Program-made: the position numbers and the translations under genes
NCBI GenBank assembly: GCA_021234155.1
Contig: JAJEKV010000031.1
Span: 4,480,835-4,544,834, forward strand
From: Isoetes taiwanensis
Lineage: Eukaryota; Streptophyta; Lycopodiopsida; Isoetales; Isoetaceae
Direction: 5' to 3'
DNA length: 64,000 bases
Shown: positions 47,770 through 60,300 of the stretch, in pieces
Position numbering within the stretch: position 1 is the first letter of the stretch
Layout: every line of letters starts with the position of its first letter
The notes under the pieces: generated by a model
Told to the model about the DNA's origin: nothing
The model's input: only the letters and a program-made list of their open reading frames with translations
Databases searched by the model: none

Positions 47770-49555
47770 AAGAAACACATTTTTTATTAAAGCATAAATG
47801 ATGCTTTATGTTGATGAGTTTACGCTTTTCGCGCGGTGACTCCTTCTTAAAGGGGTTCACTTCGTGTTCTTGCTCCATTGCTTTTGAGATAAATCAAAGT
47901 CGATTATCAATCCTGATGATGGGATGCAAAAAAAAAAAAAAAAGATAAAATGGATCCTGACGATCCTGATCTCGACCGAGGATCTGATTTGATCCGATCC
48001 ATCGATCTGAAATTCGATGATTTATTCTTACCATTTGAGTAGCTCCAAGTTCTTCTGTTCCCTCACCCCCAGATATAAGACTATAGATGCATTACTTTGA
48101 CATGTACTGTCATAACATGCCTCCACATCGCTTTAGAATTAGCTCTCCTCCAAATAAACATAGGGTAATCCTATAGTGTCGAGCACTTGTTTTTTTCTTT
48201 TTTTTTCTTTTTTTTTGTATACAAGGGTTGATTCAACGATTGTTAGTTTTTCATTTTTGTCAAAAAAAAAAGTAATTAGAGCAAAGAAGGTGACACCAAG
48301 GCAAGAATACTTAAACCATTCAACGATATATATTTAAAATAAAATAAAAGAAGGAATGATTGGCAGAAAGGATAAATACAATGACCCCAGGAACTAAGAA
48401 GGGCAAAGCGGCTGGCTTGAGACCTACATTTAATTCCAAGATGCAATGTATACAAGGAAAAGCTGTAATCTGCTAAAGATTATTAAACAGATTTAGATTT
48501 TAATCTTAGGGAAGCATGGTGAATTTAAGAAGACCACAACTACAGATCGTCCAGGAAAGCAGACATGGGGCAGATTAGTGGATCAATAGGTGATTAGTGT
48601 GGATCAATTGGGTTCCCTCACCTGTCTTCGTGCCATGTTCTTACTACAAGATTTCAACCTTCGAGGCTTTGAGAATCCTGAAACATATGAAGGTTCGTGT
48701 TAGTGATTTCTCAATGGTGGGAAATCATGACCTCGACTAGGAGCCTTCGACACATATATTAAACGTAATAAAAAAGATTGCTGCAGAAGCCAGAAGGTGA
48801 TACAATTGAAAACAAAAACACCTTGACATCGCCAGCTAGGGTTAATTGGCAAGTTGAACTAACCTTAATTTTGAAGTACCAAACATCAGAGGCACAAAAC
48901 GATGCTCAACTATTTTGATTCTGCGTCATGTGGCTGAACATGAGCCAGGACCCAGGTAATTTGCTCTTTAATCATTATCATGTTAAAATTCACCAGATAT
49001 TCATGTGCTTTTGCCTAAAACCAAGCTGTATTTTGGTACAGTCTGCAATGCAATCACAATTACGGGTTCACGCCAATGCCTGAGGCATTTTGCTTATTCT
49101 TCCTTCATCGAAGTGACAGAATTGGCTACAAAACCACTTGTCCCATCAATTATTCCTATGCATAACATGTCTTGGGATGTGACCAATGAGAACACCAAAG
49201 ACGTCAAAAATCCTGAGGGAAAACAATAGGACCTGCTTCTGATCATCAAAGAGTTATACTTGTCCCTTGATAATTTAGTATTATTGCAGGATGTTAATAG
49301 TACATAAAATTACTAACCTAAGACATACATATACCACATTGACATGGCCTATTTATTGCTTCTTTGATTGTAAATTCTCAAATATCATCCTCCATCACCT
49401 CCTTGACATGGTTCTAGGGAAATACCTACGTGCAGAATTTGGAAAAATCAAAACAATTCTGCTCGCAGATCAAGTATCGCATAATGGAAATCTAGAAAAC
49501 AATACATGAAACTTTGGGGCTGAGACCCCAAGATGGAACAACTTCCCAGGCGGCA
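47770..49555. other. Unassigned sequence with A/T runs
   Basis: A16 at about 47929, GATC-rich text at 47950-48010 (TGGATCCTGACGATCCTGAT), and T runs at 48188-48220. A 74-codon frame at 49005-49229 (+) has mixed composition but no recognised family. Confidence 0.35.
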
Positions 49556-49560
49556 AGGTT

Positions 49561-49757
49561 CTAACTCATCTTGAACTGGACAGTAGCCCAATGCAATGGG
49601 TTCCTATTTGTTCCTATTCCAAATTCAGCAACTAGTTTCACTAGCAAATTTTGAGCTTCCCAATCTTCCTTCCCTTCCTTGGTTACTGTAGGGCCTTTGC
49701 TGGAAGCCGTTTTGCTTTTCCTCAGGTTGTGATTTGCTTTTTCTTCCAAAGGCCCAT
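49561..49757 (-). CDS. Putative terminal coding exon of an unidentified gene
   Basis: On the minus strand, a TATATCAG acceptor precedes an open exon ending in TAG at 49561. It reads GPLEEKANHNLRKSKTAS, GKEDWEAQNLLVKLVAEF and NPLHWATVQFKMS. It joins in phase to the exon at 50089-50322 (a split codon T/AT) over an intron of 331 bp with a GTAAGT donor. Lys/Glu-rich, helical and soluble. I do not recognise the family. Confidence 0.4.
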
Positions 49758-50088
49758 CTGATATACTTAGTTAGTAGAAAGAATTTTAGGAGAAGCAACA
49801 AACGAATGAAAAGGACTCACATTCCAGAACGTTGGTCTATGAAATGAAGAGAATATGTAAAACAGGTTCTTAGAAGCAAGATATCCTATTCATAACAATA
49901 TTAATCATCAAAGTTTAATTCTCTTTCATGGCATAGGTCTCCGGTACCTTAGCTTTGTCAAATTTTCAAGTAACAGGATATTCCTACTTATAGTTAAAGC
50001 GCCCAAATCTACAATATTCTAAAGCATGCTTAAGAATCATAGGCAAATTTCCACTGACGCCAGAAACTAAATCAATTAAAGCACTTAC

Positions 50089-50322
50089 ATGTAGGACTCC
50101 TATGTTCTTGTCGGGATAAATTAAACTTATTTAGTTCATAAAGAGAGGCTAACACGTGGCTCAAGTTCTTGTATGGGCAAACCATGTGGCAATGTTGGGT
50201 GGGAATTTCCAGGTATATGCTGAAAATAACCACCCACTGGCCTAAAACCTCAGCATCGGTGGGTAATTTGCCTGGCGGGAGGCTGATCCCACCGCCATGA
50301 TACATCGAGCCCACCTGCCTGG
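50089..50322 (-). CDS. Putative internal coding exon of the same unidentified gene
   Basis: Bounded by a TTTTTGCAG acceptor and a CAT/GTAAGTG donor, both good matches to plant consensus. The whole 234 bp is open in the phase demanded by the downstream exon. It reads VGSMYHGGGISLPPGKLPTD, AEVLGQWVVIFSIYLE and ASLYELNKFNLSRQEHRSPT. An upstream exon must supply one base of its first codon; I did not find it. This is the only place where two exons with matching splice sites and phase could be joined. Confidence 0.38.
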
Positions 50323-50329
50323 CTGCAAA

Positions 50330-51140
50330 AAGATCTAAAAGATGTGCTAAGAAAATGAAACCTTATGATGGTGGATGAATCCATTTTAGAAAAGATGCAC
50401 TTAGATTCAAGGAAGGCGAAAAAGGGATCAATGTGAACGAGATAAATATGTCCCATCAGATAGATGAGTTTGCTTTTGTAACCCTCTTTATGCATGTGTA
50501 CGGTTAAAACTTCTTTTGTTTCTATTTTTGAGGTTCTAATTGCCCAACTTAGAGCTAGAAGTTCTATCCGGCACTGCCTAATGTTGGGACGCCTTAGATC
50601 GACCTCTGACTCTGGATTTAAGAAAACATGACTTGATTGAGATGGATTTTTGTGCTCCCCATATTACTTTACCAAGTGGAAGAAATAGGGTCAGCTTGTC
50701 TTAGGACGATATCTTAACTCATAAGGGATGCTGCATTTGGAACATAGAAAATTTTTGTATTATTTACCGTGACATGCTCAATGAATCAGCATTCTTCATC
50801 TATTTATCTTCATTCAAGGTTTTGCGACCTTCTGTGACCTAATTAGATTGGAGATAAACTCTCACATGAGTTGTTTATGGAACAACAATCCCAGTCTACA
50901 ACAAAACATTGGCCTTCAGGTTGGGTTCTATCTTTGAGGTTAGTTGGAATTTAATGTAGTACTATTCTAAGTGATAGGCACCTTTGAGATTGCAAAGCAT
51001 TAAGTTTATAGTTTCAGATAGAAAGTTCCACAAGCGCTGACATGGAAAATTCATCTTTCACCGTCCAGAAGGGGTTTCATGCATCTGTTATGCCAATAGG
51101 GTTTTGATGAGCTTTATGGATAATGCACTCATGTTCAAAG
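50330..51140. other. Unassigned, possibly intronic
   Basis: Would be the upstream intron of the minus-strand exon pair. An 81-codon minus frame (50495-50250) reads across the acceptor and is probably incidental. No further exon recognised. Confidence 0.3.
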
Positions 51141-51149
51141 TCCACCATG

Positions 51150-51440
51150 TTAAGTTGGAGTTCAATGGAAACCTCCCCAATTTTCTCTTCGCGTGGAAAC
51201 CTCCCCCACTCATGGAAACCTCCTGAGCCTCCTGGAAACCTCCTCATTTTCCTGGGAAACCTCCCCAACTTCCTGTGCAAACCCGGGAGGTTTCCATTTT
51301 TGGAAAATAGGAGAGTTTCATGGAAACCCTCCCCCATTCTTTCTTCTCTCGAAACCTCCCCAACTCTCGAAAACTAGGGGAGGCTCTCATATGAAAATCA
51401 GGGAGGTTTCCATGGGAAATGGGGATGTTTCCATAAAAAA
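51150..51440. repeat. GGAAACCTCCCC minisatellite in both orientations
   Basis: GGAAACCTCCCC(A/C)A occurs about ten times spaced 15-45 bp, first mostly on plus. It then appears as the complement (GGGAGGTTTCCAT) from about 51285, so the block is a large imperfect inverted repeat. Similar text recurs at 51565-51620 and 55285-55345. Frames through it are repeat artefacts. Confidence 0.85.
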
Positions 51441-51564
51441 TTAGTAAAAAAGTCTCCAATGACAGCGCCTTGATCCACGTTTTAATACTTCTGGGTTGTA
51501 AACATGCCCTATTAATTACAATCACTTTACTAATTTTCATTTACCCTTATTTTTTAAATATATT

Positions 51565-51620
51565 TGAATGAAACCTCCCCAATTTCTTCGAGGAAACTAG
51601 GGGAGTGTTTCCATAGACGT
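51565..51620. repeat. Detached GGAAACCTCCCC copies
   Basis: GAAACCTCCCCAATTTCTT followed by GGGGAGTGTTTCCAT, a paired forward and reverse copy 125 bp beyond the main array. Confidence 0.75.
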
Positions 51621-51624
51621 TTAT

Positions 51625-52755
51625 AGTAACCTTGATTTCCATGGTTAAATGGTGAACCTCGAGAATTCCTCACAATACAAGGTCCCATCATTTCATGGCT
51701 GAATGAAGCCCATAGGGTTCAACAAGGTCCTCCCATTTTCTCATGGTCAAACCCCAGTAGGTTCAACAAGGACGCCGCGGGACATGGTGGATCTAGATAT
51801 CTGCACTTCCTGTGATGCATCTAGAAGACATTCTGGGATCGGGAGCCAATATCCCAAGGAATCTTTAAATCTAGACCGAGCTCCTCTAAAACAACATTTG
51901 ACAAGCTGCTAATTTAGAAGTACCTACACATTAGTGTAATAATGATTTGCTTTATGAACTATATATAGTTTACATAAGTCATAACAAAAACAATGTGTAA
52001 ACATTGTGTGTCTTGCTAATTTTCGCAGCTTAGGCCATTATAAACATTGTGAATTCTGTTGGTTTAGCAATCCATGTTCTTGGCTTGGTAAACACAAAGT
52101 TGTGTTGCACTTCACATACCGGAAATTCTCGTTAATATCTATAGAAGTTGTAAATTCTATAACATTTCTCACTAACATTTTTCATCTTTAAACATCATGC
52201 ATTTCAATTACTAACATTTCTCATCTTTTTCTCTCTTATTGCTTAATGCCAAAGAGGCTAATGCTCCCCGATGGTCGTAACCAACCTAGCATGCTTATTA
52301 TCATATTGTTAATTTATTTACGTTTCAGCGCCGCCGCGAACGCTTTCTTCCTCACACTTACTTCTATGCAAGGTCGACGGTATATCTTCGGAATGGTGCA
52401 AAAACATTCTTGGACGCATTAAGGAGAATTTCTCTGGTGAGGTTGAACATGGGTTTATTCGAAAGAATCATCTCCTCAACATATCAAACGCTTTCTTCAC
52501 CAACTCATCTATAGTCAGCAGATTTACAATCCCACATTTGTATCATGCCGCATTCAGACTGGCATCAGTCCATAGAACGACTTCAAATGCATTCATGCCA
52601 AACTGTAAATCCTAACTACTGGCGTAAAGAACGCAGTGTGTATAATGTAAAACAACTTATTTGTGGTATTTCAGATGTTAACATCTTGCTGCATCACACA
52701 TATCAATCACAAAATTAAAATGATGAAGATGAACAAATACAATATGTACGTAAAT
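51625..52755. other. Unassigned sequence
   Basis: A duplicated TAGGGTTCAACAAGG/TAGGTTCAACAAGGAC phrase lies at 51714 and 51759. A plus frame near 52369-52490 reads YLRNGAKTFLDALRRISLV before a stop and looks protein-like but is unidentified. Nothing else is assignable. Confidence 0.3.
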
Positions 52756-52760
52756 AACAG

Positions 52761-53021
52761 CTATATTCTAGTACATATGTTCATACCGTGATAATTGAAT
52801 TGTGTCAAGTCCACAGTGTAATGTCGAGCCCTGCTTTCTAGAGAATGCCCACTCCTCACACTAATATTGCAAACCGTAGCCTCATCCCTCGCATCAGCAA
52901 TAAAGGCATTTGTAAAAGACGCATGCCTAGATGCCAAAGGTGTAAGCCATGAAGCACAATGCGCCAGACACTTCCAAAATGCAAATTTGGTTTGAAATAC
53001 CGGTCTTGATGATGGGTTGCC
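52761..53021 (-). CDS. 86-codon frame with a tyrosine-recombinase-like ending
   Basis: Open from a stop at 53024 to TAG at 52761. It reads FAFWKCLAHCASWLTPL, ASRHASFTNAFIADARDEAT and VRSGHSLESRARHYTVDL. SRHASFTNA..(about 20 residues)..SGHSLESRARHY resembles the end of tyrosine recombinases, where R, then GH and then Y nine residues later form the catalytic boxes. Here the H-to-Y spacing is exactly nine. The first His of the HxxR box is not seen and the R-to-H distance is 27 rather than about 23. Plant genomes carry few such genes, so a Crypton-like or captured element is possible. Evidence is motif-level only. Confidence 0.25.
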   Translation of the reverse strand, partial: GNPSSRPVFQTKFAFWKCLAHCASWLTPLASRHASFTNAFIADARDEATVCNISVRSGHSLESRARHYTVDLTQFNYHGMNICTRI

Positions 53022-53029
53022 TTAATACA

Positions 53030-55280
53030 CTCCATAACGGGACTCTCACCGTGTTACGCTTATTTTGGCAATAATCAATTTTGCCACAACTGCTAACAAC
53101 ATGGACAGAAAATAGCATAGATATGAATGGGCCTATAGGAACCTCTACATTGATCTCGCAAAATAAGAAGGGAAAGCTTTGAGCCGGGTGTGAGAAATGC
53201 CTAAATGAGCTTGTAGCATGATGCGGCCTTTAAACTGCCGTGAAATTGCCCTTCACGCAAAGTGCGACCAGAGGGGATTTTCAAACCATGACGGCAACGA
53301 TGACTCTCAGAAACTGATTCATGTTGTGTTTTGGCACAGAGTCAAATATAGTAAATATTTACATAAAACATCATAAATAACTGGAAACGTATAAGGTAGA
53401 GACTCAATGGCGAAAAGTAGAAATACCATAGGGCGGAAACCACATGAAGTCACTTTAAACCATGAAGCTATAATGTCGTAAACTCATTCTTTGAAAGATC
53501 CACATAGTAAGGCAATTTTTGAGGATATTCGATGATAGACACCTTTCAAGCAATGGTCGCGATCACCAAAAAGCCAAAGAACGGCACAGAAGTGCAAAAG
53601 TCCTTTCCACATCGACGCAGAACATTTTTCCACATTTCGGCCGGCTTAACACTTCAGAACGTGATGGTTACGGTGGTAAGGAATGCAGATCGCTTCAGAG
53701 CTTTTTCAGATTCGAAATGCTGGGACGATTATGGTTTTGTATTCTTTTCTTGATTCTTGCTCTATTTTGAGTTGGGGCCATTATCCTCTTCTAATGTTTG
53801 TTTCTAGTGGTCTATGTGTTGTACAGCTTAGCGGTTGGGTGAGCCCACCATGCGCAGACAGGCTTATATCTCTATCCCACATTGGCACCCATCGCCCATC
53901 CCATCTCATTTGGAGCATATTTGATTAAGGTATAAGAGGTCTACTGTCGACATGGAGAAATGCCGCCCGGCCCAATGATAAACAAAGCGGTCGATGTGAT
54001 TTTCTATATCTAAAGTCGGTTTCTCCCTGCTTTTACCGTGATTGTGCAAATTGAGAAGTAGCATGATGGCATCGCAGATCTCATCGTACAATATGTCATA
54101 AGCAGCGGTTTTGGGTAAATTGTTCGTCAATCTTCTCAAGGTCATTGTGATAATACAAGACGCCCACAACAACAAAAGCCCCAATTCGATTTCGCGGATC
54201 TGTCTCTAATCGTCAAGGAAATTCCCAACAGCTGCAGATCAGTTGTTAACGGGTACTGCATCTCATTTTTAGGGCATCGACGAGATCATCAAATTTATAT
54301 TCTCGTTTAAATATCAATTTGGATGTTGAACGACCGAGTGTGCCGATTCTAGCTCCAATTTCAGATTCTCATTATTTTACATCTCGCTCTCTTTGATTCA
54401 AATTGTGTTTAAGCTTGGCTCTGATTATTGGGTACTCCCACCTTGCCTACAAAATTCGCTTTTCCTTTGCTTACTTAGCTCCACTACTTACTGCATCATG
54501 CTTTTGTCTCGTATGGATTTTGTGCATGAAAGCAAGAATCGCTTCCTTTGAATTTGTAGAAGCCGGATGCCATTCAGGCAAGGTCTCTCTTTTGCCATGT
54601 GCCATCTCTTCTTCATGTGAGCTCCTCTCCCAACGACTGTTTTGCAAGGCTAAGCCTGCATTTTTGACCCTTGCTTTTGTATTTTGTGATGTGGAAGCTC
54701 AGATACCTGTTCACATCGCCCCAAGTTTTTTTCCCTTTTTTTCATGCACGGTCGTGATCTCATGACGAGCCTGACAACACCAAACGTCCGCAGCCGGGGA
54801 ACGCCCTGCTCTTCTTTTTCAAGGGCACGTGGTCAAACCCAAATTTTCAAGGGCACGCATCAAACCCGCGTGCTTTTCATCAAAGAAAATAGGGCGGGAA
54901 CATCCTTTATATATGGTATGAGGCAATAAGCTTTGCACTGGCGGAAACAGAATAAATTTCTCTGCTTATAAATCATCCACCGTAGGTCAGCCGCTTTGAA
55001 ACATAGTGTGAACCTGCAAACATTAAACTTTAACGCCTACCTGGCTTGCAAACATTAAACCAAAGTGATCTCCGGCTCGTTGTAAAAGAAATAAACTTGC
55101 AAATAGCATGTTACTTGCTACCATGTCAAAAACGAGATAAGAGTCCATTAGCATTTCATTATCGCCATAATAAAAGAGTCGAGCTTAATTTATGTAAAAA
55201 ATAGAAGGTTTTCAGCCTCCAAAGGACAACCAACCGGAGTCCCTATGAGAAAGCTATCAAGCCCAAAGAATCAGCTCCTG
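53030..55280. other. Unassigned sequence
   Basis: Several mixed-composition frames (53519-53770 +, 53906-54184 -, 54403-54765 +) match no family I know. A short duplication TTTTCAAGGGCACG(T/C) with TCAAACCC lies at 54816-54868. No gene is supported. Confidence 0.3.
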
Positions 55281-55284
55281 CTTT

Positions 55285-55345
55285 CCATGAAAGTCGGGAG
55301 TGTTTCATATAGAAAATCGGGGAGGTTTCCAATCTCGAGTCTAAC
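55285..55345. repeat. Detached GGAGGTTTCCA copies
   Basis: GAAAGTCGGGAGTGTTTCAT and AATCGGGGAGGTTTCCAAT, the complement orientation of the array at 51150-51440, 3.8 kb away. Confidence 0.7.
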
Positions 55346-55503
55346 CAAATTCGAAAATATGTAATTTGAGCTTTGAGCATGGGTGAAGAAAGCATGTTTG
55401 TTGGAAGACTTTGTTGAGGGAAGTTTTGAAGGCTAAACCCATGTGCTTCATTAATATATAAATAAAATGGGCTGCCCTCGGCGGGGGTAAACTCCCACGT
55501 AGA

Positions 55504-55740
55504 GCCCATTATAGCGGCAACAAAAATGAATCATGTCTGCTGCCTTTATGTGGAGTGTTTGCACCTCCTTTGCTACTGGCCACTGCATTAAACATCTCGC
55601 TGAAATTATCAGATATTTTACTAAAATTATTTCAATGCGAAATCTCCTCACCACTTGCAAGAGCTGCCGCTTATACTTTGTCCATTTTCGCTCTCTTCCC
55701 CTTACCCACGGCAGTCACATCCAAGATCCTGCAGACCTTT
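55504..55740 (+). CDS. Exon-like hydrophobic frame, unidentified
   Basis: Open frame of about 78 codons with SCLLPLCGVFAPPLLLATAL, KLSDILLKLFQCEISSPLAR and AAAYTLSIFALFPLPTAV, suggesting one or two membrane helices. A competing frame (55533-55799) is open too. No splice site can be paired with certainty and the family is unknown. Confidence 0.2.
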
Positions 55741-56343
55741 TGCTAGATCCAAGATCCTCTACTCCAATCCTCCATCGCTTTTGGAATGGTAAGTCATAGG
55801 TTTTTTGCGTAGTTTTCACTGGTTCAGGATCATGGAATATGTTTCGCTCGCCGATCTCCATAACGACAAACAACCGATTCAATGAATAGATGTATTAGAA
55901 ATGGAAGGAATAGATGCGGCATATGTGATTGATGCAAAGCAGAATATGTGAATAGGGCTTCGTAAAACCTCAATAGAGCATCAAATAGATGAATATGGCT
56001 TTCTATGGCGTGGTTCATCCAAAACCGATGGCGGCTGCATTTTGAAAGCCCCTGGCGATCCGCAAGTGACGAGAAGGTAAAATATCTCGCACAAGATGCA
56101 CTCCAAAATCACCGTGATTCGCTTTCATTGAGCTCCACCGGGCACTCCAAACTTCATCAGACTGCTTATTGAGCTCCAGCCGCATCCCGTAATGTACTTT
56201 CAGCCGTGGTTTATTACGCCTGCGAGCCCACCCGGCCTCATATGTTCCTCAGAGGGTTCTCATGACGCCTTTGGCTCGGCGGGTGACCGCCATGCTTCAG
56301 CTGCCAGGCGCCGCTGGCGGCGCCGCCTCGAGGGGGGGTATAA

Positions 56344-56480
56344 CGAGCCCACCGTGGCGTAGATAACGTAGTCCGAAAAGCAGATGCTTTGTCTCTATTT
56401 CCGATTGACTTGCGCCCTACAACATCTTTGCCAGGTTCCAGCATTTCGATTTTAGTTGGGAGCACATCTCAGCAGTCGAA
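56344..56480 (+). CDS. Exon-like frame ending at a strong splice donor
   Basis: Open from 56344, reading VRKADALSLFPIDLRPTTSL and PGSSISILVGSTSQQSK up to TCGAAG/GTAAGG. The donor match is excellent. The next open piece after an acceptor, 56610-56744 (MALYFFVPKIIAIPVWLLII, after TGTGCAG), does not join in phase. A gene with alternative joints or a decayed one is possible. Family unknown. Confidence 0.28.
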
Positions 56481-56609
56481 GGTAAGGGTCTCCTTGTTTC
56501 TCTCCTTTGCTTTTGGTTTCTTTAGTAGATCCTCTATGTAAATATTAACAAGATATCAAACGTTTCTTTCAACTAAAATTATAGACAATAATACTGTTGA
56601 TGTGCAGTG

Positions 56610-56744
56610 ATGGCTCTCTACTTCTTTGTACCAAAGATTATTGCTATACCTGTCTGGTTGCTTATCATCCACAGAAATAGACCAGTTTTTGCAATTGCCA
56701 TCAAGCTGATTCACCAAAGGGCCACTACCCCTCTGGATCTATAA
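56610..56744 (+). CDS. Short hydrophobic exon-like frame
   Basis: ATG two bases after a GATGTGCAG acceptor, reading FFVPKIIAIPVWLLIIHRNR and a short tail to a stop. One membrane helix is likely. It may be an exon, or merely a chance frame, since the flanks are AT-rich. Confidence 0.18.
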   Translation: MALYFFVPKIIAIPVWLLIIHRNRPVFAIAIKLIHQRATTPLDL

Positions 56745-57240
56745 TGTGCTGCATAAAGAGCTCGATATAAGGTTAATGTGCTGGGTCTAACTGTGAAATT
56801 TATTGCTGGTTTTAATTACAAAGAATATATTGCTGTGCAAAGCTTCCTATGCTGATTATTTGCCAGCTCTGCTGAAACTGCAGGAAAAAAAAAGTAGAGG
56901 AATTTGTCAAGATTATCAAAGCAAAGATGCATATCTGAATGAAGATTTCCTCAATATAATTACAACATTCCAGAGATGGGTGGAGATGTGTCCCCTGTGT
57001 TATCGCAGATATTTTTGTGATGGTACATGAAGTTATGGAAAGAGTTGTTTCCATTTCCATTTTATTGCTCGAATGCTTTGATGATACCCAGACAAGCAAG
57101 AATAGGATTTGAAGCGCTAATCATTTTAAGTTAGGCGTCTATGATGAGTTCTGTATCTTTCCAGGTGATTCTTTTCTTTGATGTTTTGGTCAATCTGATT
57201 AATCAAAAGTTAGAGTTGAACTTTGCTTCGTTATGTTTTA

Positions 57241-57329
57241 GGTGGTAGAACATCTGCACAGTCAACACTCTGATGCGCATGAATCTTTCAATTCAAGGCT
57301 AGCAGAAGACATGACATTGCCACTTTAAT
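57241..57329 (+). CDS. Possible terminal exon fragment
   Basis: After a TATGTTTTAG acceptor the text reads VVEHLHSQHSDAHESFNSRL then AEDMTLPL and a stop. It is short and unidentified. It is listed because it lies in series with the other plus-strand exon-like pieces. Confidence 0.2.
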
Positions 57330-60300
57330 AAAAGACGAGGAAGAAAAATAAGGTCCATATTTTAGAATCAATGTTATCCATGCCAAGCCAAAGTAAGTTG
57401 CAGTTACTCTACAATCTTGCTTTAAGGAGGAATCTGACGGTTTTTTGCCCTCATATTTTTACATCGTTATTCATTGTTATGTCTAGGTTTTTGCTTATAT
57501 TTTCAACTGCTATATGCTGACTCATTATTTACACGGAAGTATTGTGTCCCATACCGGAAAAGGGACTATTTATAGCTCAAAAGCACAAGATCTTCTTGAG
57601 ACATGGCATTTTAGGATAAGATAATTTTAAGATGAAGCAATAATGTTGCCTCAATGCCACATATACGCTTTAAATGGCAATCTAGTGTTGCATTGTGTCA
57701 TGAATTGCTTTTTATTCCCTTGTTCTTAATATTTTTCTTTCTCTATTCCCTTGTGTTCTTAACATTTTTCAAGGCCCCAAAGGGTAGCTTCATACACAAA
57801 TCATCGCCTAAAGGGGCCCGCTTTGCCCCTGGGTTTATTTGGCAATGGCAGTGATGGAGCATGTAAAAGGGTGAGCCTTTTACATCTAATTTCCGCGATG
57901 GCACCTTCTATCAGACGCGGTACCTACCAAAGGCCCCCAAAAAAAAAAATCACAACACAAACTATTACATCTGGCAGCTCTTATTAAATCTCTAAACTCC
58001 CTTGCTGTAAGGCATTATCTTCATATCTCGTTCCCTTTTAAAAGAGAAGTTGTACTAGGTCGCATTGGATCAAAAGTGGCATAATAGCACGTGATACCTA
58101 TAGAAGGACTTTTATGGATGTCCAAGCATTTGTTTGATGGATTATAAATTAACTAGAAAGCATTGCTCATAGGTTCAAGTAGACGCTAGTATCAAGCAGC
58201 ACTTCATATTCGATACGACCGCGAAATCACATTGCCCAAAATTATATGCAATGCCCCTCTTTCAAGCACCTCCAAAACAAATCAATTTCTATTGCTCGTT
58301 AATGGATGATGGTTCTACCTTCCTACCATTGTGAAAGTTTGTCATCATCATCTACATGCCTAATCCAATGAGAAAGAAGCATACCTAATCACACAATTCC
58401 ATATTCCCGCCTTGGTATTCTCTCTCAAGACTTAGCTATATCTAACTAACGCTTAAAGCTTTTTCTTTGAAAAGTGGAATTCTAGGCATCATAATAGTTC
58501 ATCAAGGATGTTCTCGTGTCTCGGCGCATGGAAAAAGGACATATCTCATCCGCATGGTGCCGGTATCGCCTAATAGCTCTTATACATTAGTTTAAAATGC
58601 AAAGTGCCACGGGGCACTTTCGCCATTGCTTCAATAGAAAGGTCCACACCTTTAATCGGACACGTGTACCGGAGGCTGTGTTGGCAGAAAATCATCTTCC
58701 TCAAAGATGCTCTCAAGAAGAGCCAAAGGATTACCATGCAATGCCAAATTTTGCCCCTTGCACCATCATGGACATTGTGATTTGGAGCCAACTTGAAGTT
58801 GAAGCTATTCTTTTCAAGGGGCTGAACTGCCCCGGGCCAAGATGGCTCAATCTAATCTAAAACCAATGATGCAACACACACCTTGAAAGAGCTGAAATCA
58901 TCTTCCAAGAGCCAAAACAACAAAATCCCAGGTCAAGAGCTCAAGCTATGAACACAAATGTAAAGCAGCTTCCACTAAAACCCTAGGGCTCTCCATCCAA
59001 TCCGCCTCTTAGCTCTTGAGTCCCAGTCGTATGGGTCTCCCCTAGATGGTAAAAAGCCTATCTCTATTCTATTCTATTCTATTCTATTCTCATTCCTATT
59101 CACTTTGATGAATGTTGGCCATTGTATATTTCCCCATTTAAATGAAAGAATGTCATTGTTCCACTTCTTTCTAGGATGTGTTGCCATAAGGGCTTTGACC
59201 TTATGCACTTCTTCGAGGCTTATCAAATTGCTATCAAAATAATGTGTTCATCCAAAGATCCCAAGTAACACATTCTAGATGAGATAATAGAAAAGAGATA
59301 ACATAACCCTATGTGAAAAAGCAAGTCTTAGAACTAACTAGTAATCTGCGGCTCCGCATTGCAGGCATAAATAATGATCATACCGCAAGCAATGGTGAAG
59401 TTGTAGATTTAGATATAACCAAACATTAATCGGGATTTGAACTTCAACACTTGGCAAAATTTGAGGGTGAACAAAACTTTTTTAATGGTTCTTTAGGGGT
59501 ACAAAATTTGCAAATTCTTTTGAGTTCCTCTCTTTCCTTTTTTTTTTTTTAAGGGGTTTGAGGCATATGGTTTCTCGTATTACTGGGATGGTTGAGTAGT
59601 AGTAAAACCATTTCCTGCAGGTTGAGACTTGAATGTATTGCAAACAAATAGAGGGCCTTTAGATGCTATTTATTATGAGGTACTATTAGCTATGAGCTAA
59701 CCCTCCTTCTAATCATGAGACTAGAGAGAGACAAATTATTGCCATGTGCTTATCATTTAGAAATTGGAGCAAGATAGCATGTTGGTAGCAGCTTTGGGCA
59801 AGGCGGATTGTTGCACATAGTTTTTTTAGGATTCACAGCAAGCAAGCACTCCTCAAATTTCCTCGCTTTGCAAGTACAATATGACTCTCTTTATTTCGTA
59901 GAGTTTAAAGACGTTTCTATAAGCACTTCATTCCCTTGCCCCATGTAAGCCATTGGTATTGCTACCTTCCATTCTTTAATTAAGAAAGGAAGAAAGAAAG
60001 ATATCCATTCTTCTGTAGTCATGAACTAGTGGAAAGAAAGAAGCAAGTATACTTCTTCAAATTTACACCCTAATGGTTCATTGTTTCGAGGTTTTAGTTG
60101 CATATATCCTTTTTCCATGCAAACTAAAAATACATAACACATCAAAATTTAATCAAAAACATACATAATATATAAGATCATCTTTTCAATCATACATTTA
60201 AAATGGAAAAGGAAGCCTAACCTTCATTTGCTCTTTTTCTTCTTCTTCTTCTTCCCTCATCTTTTAATGCTCCAATTTTAAATTTGTTGAACAACAATAA

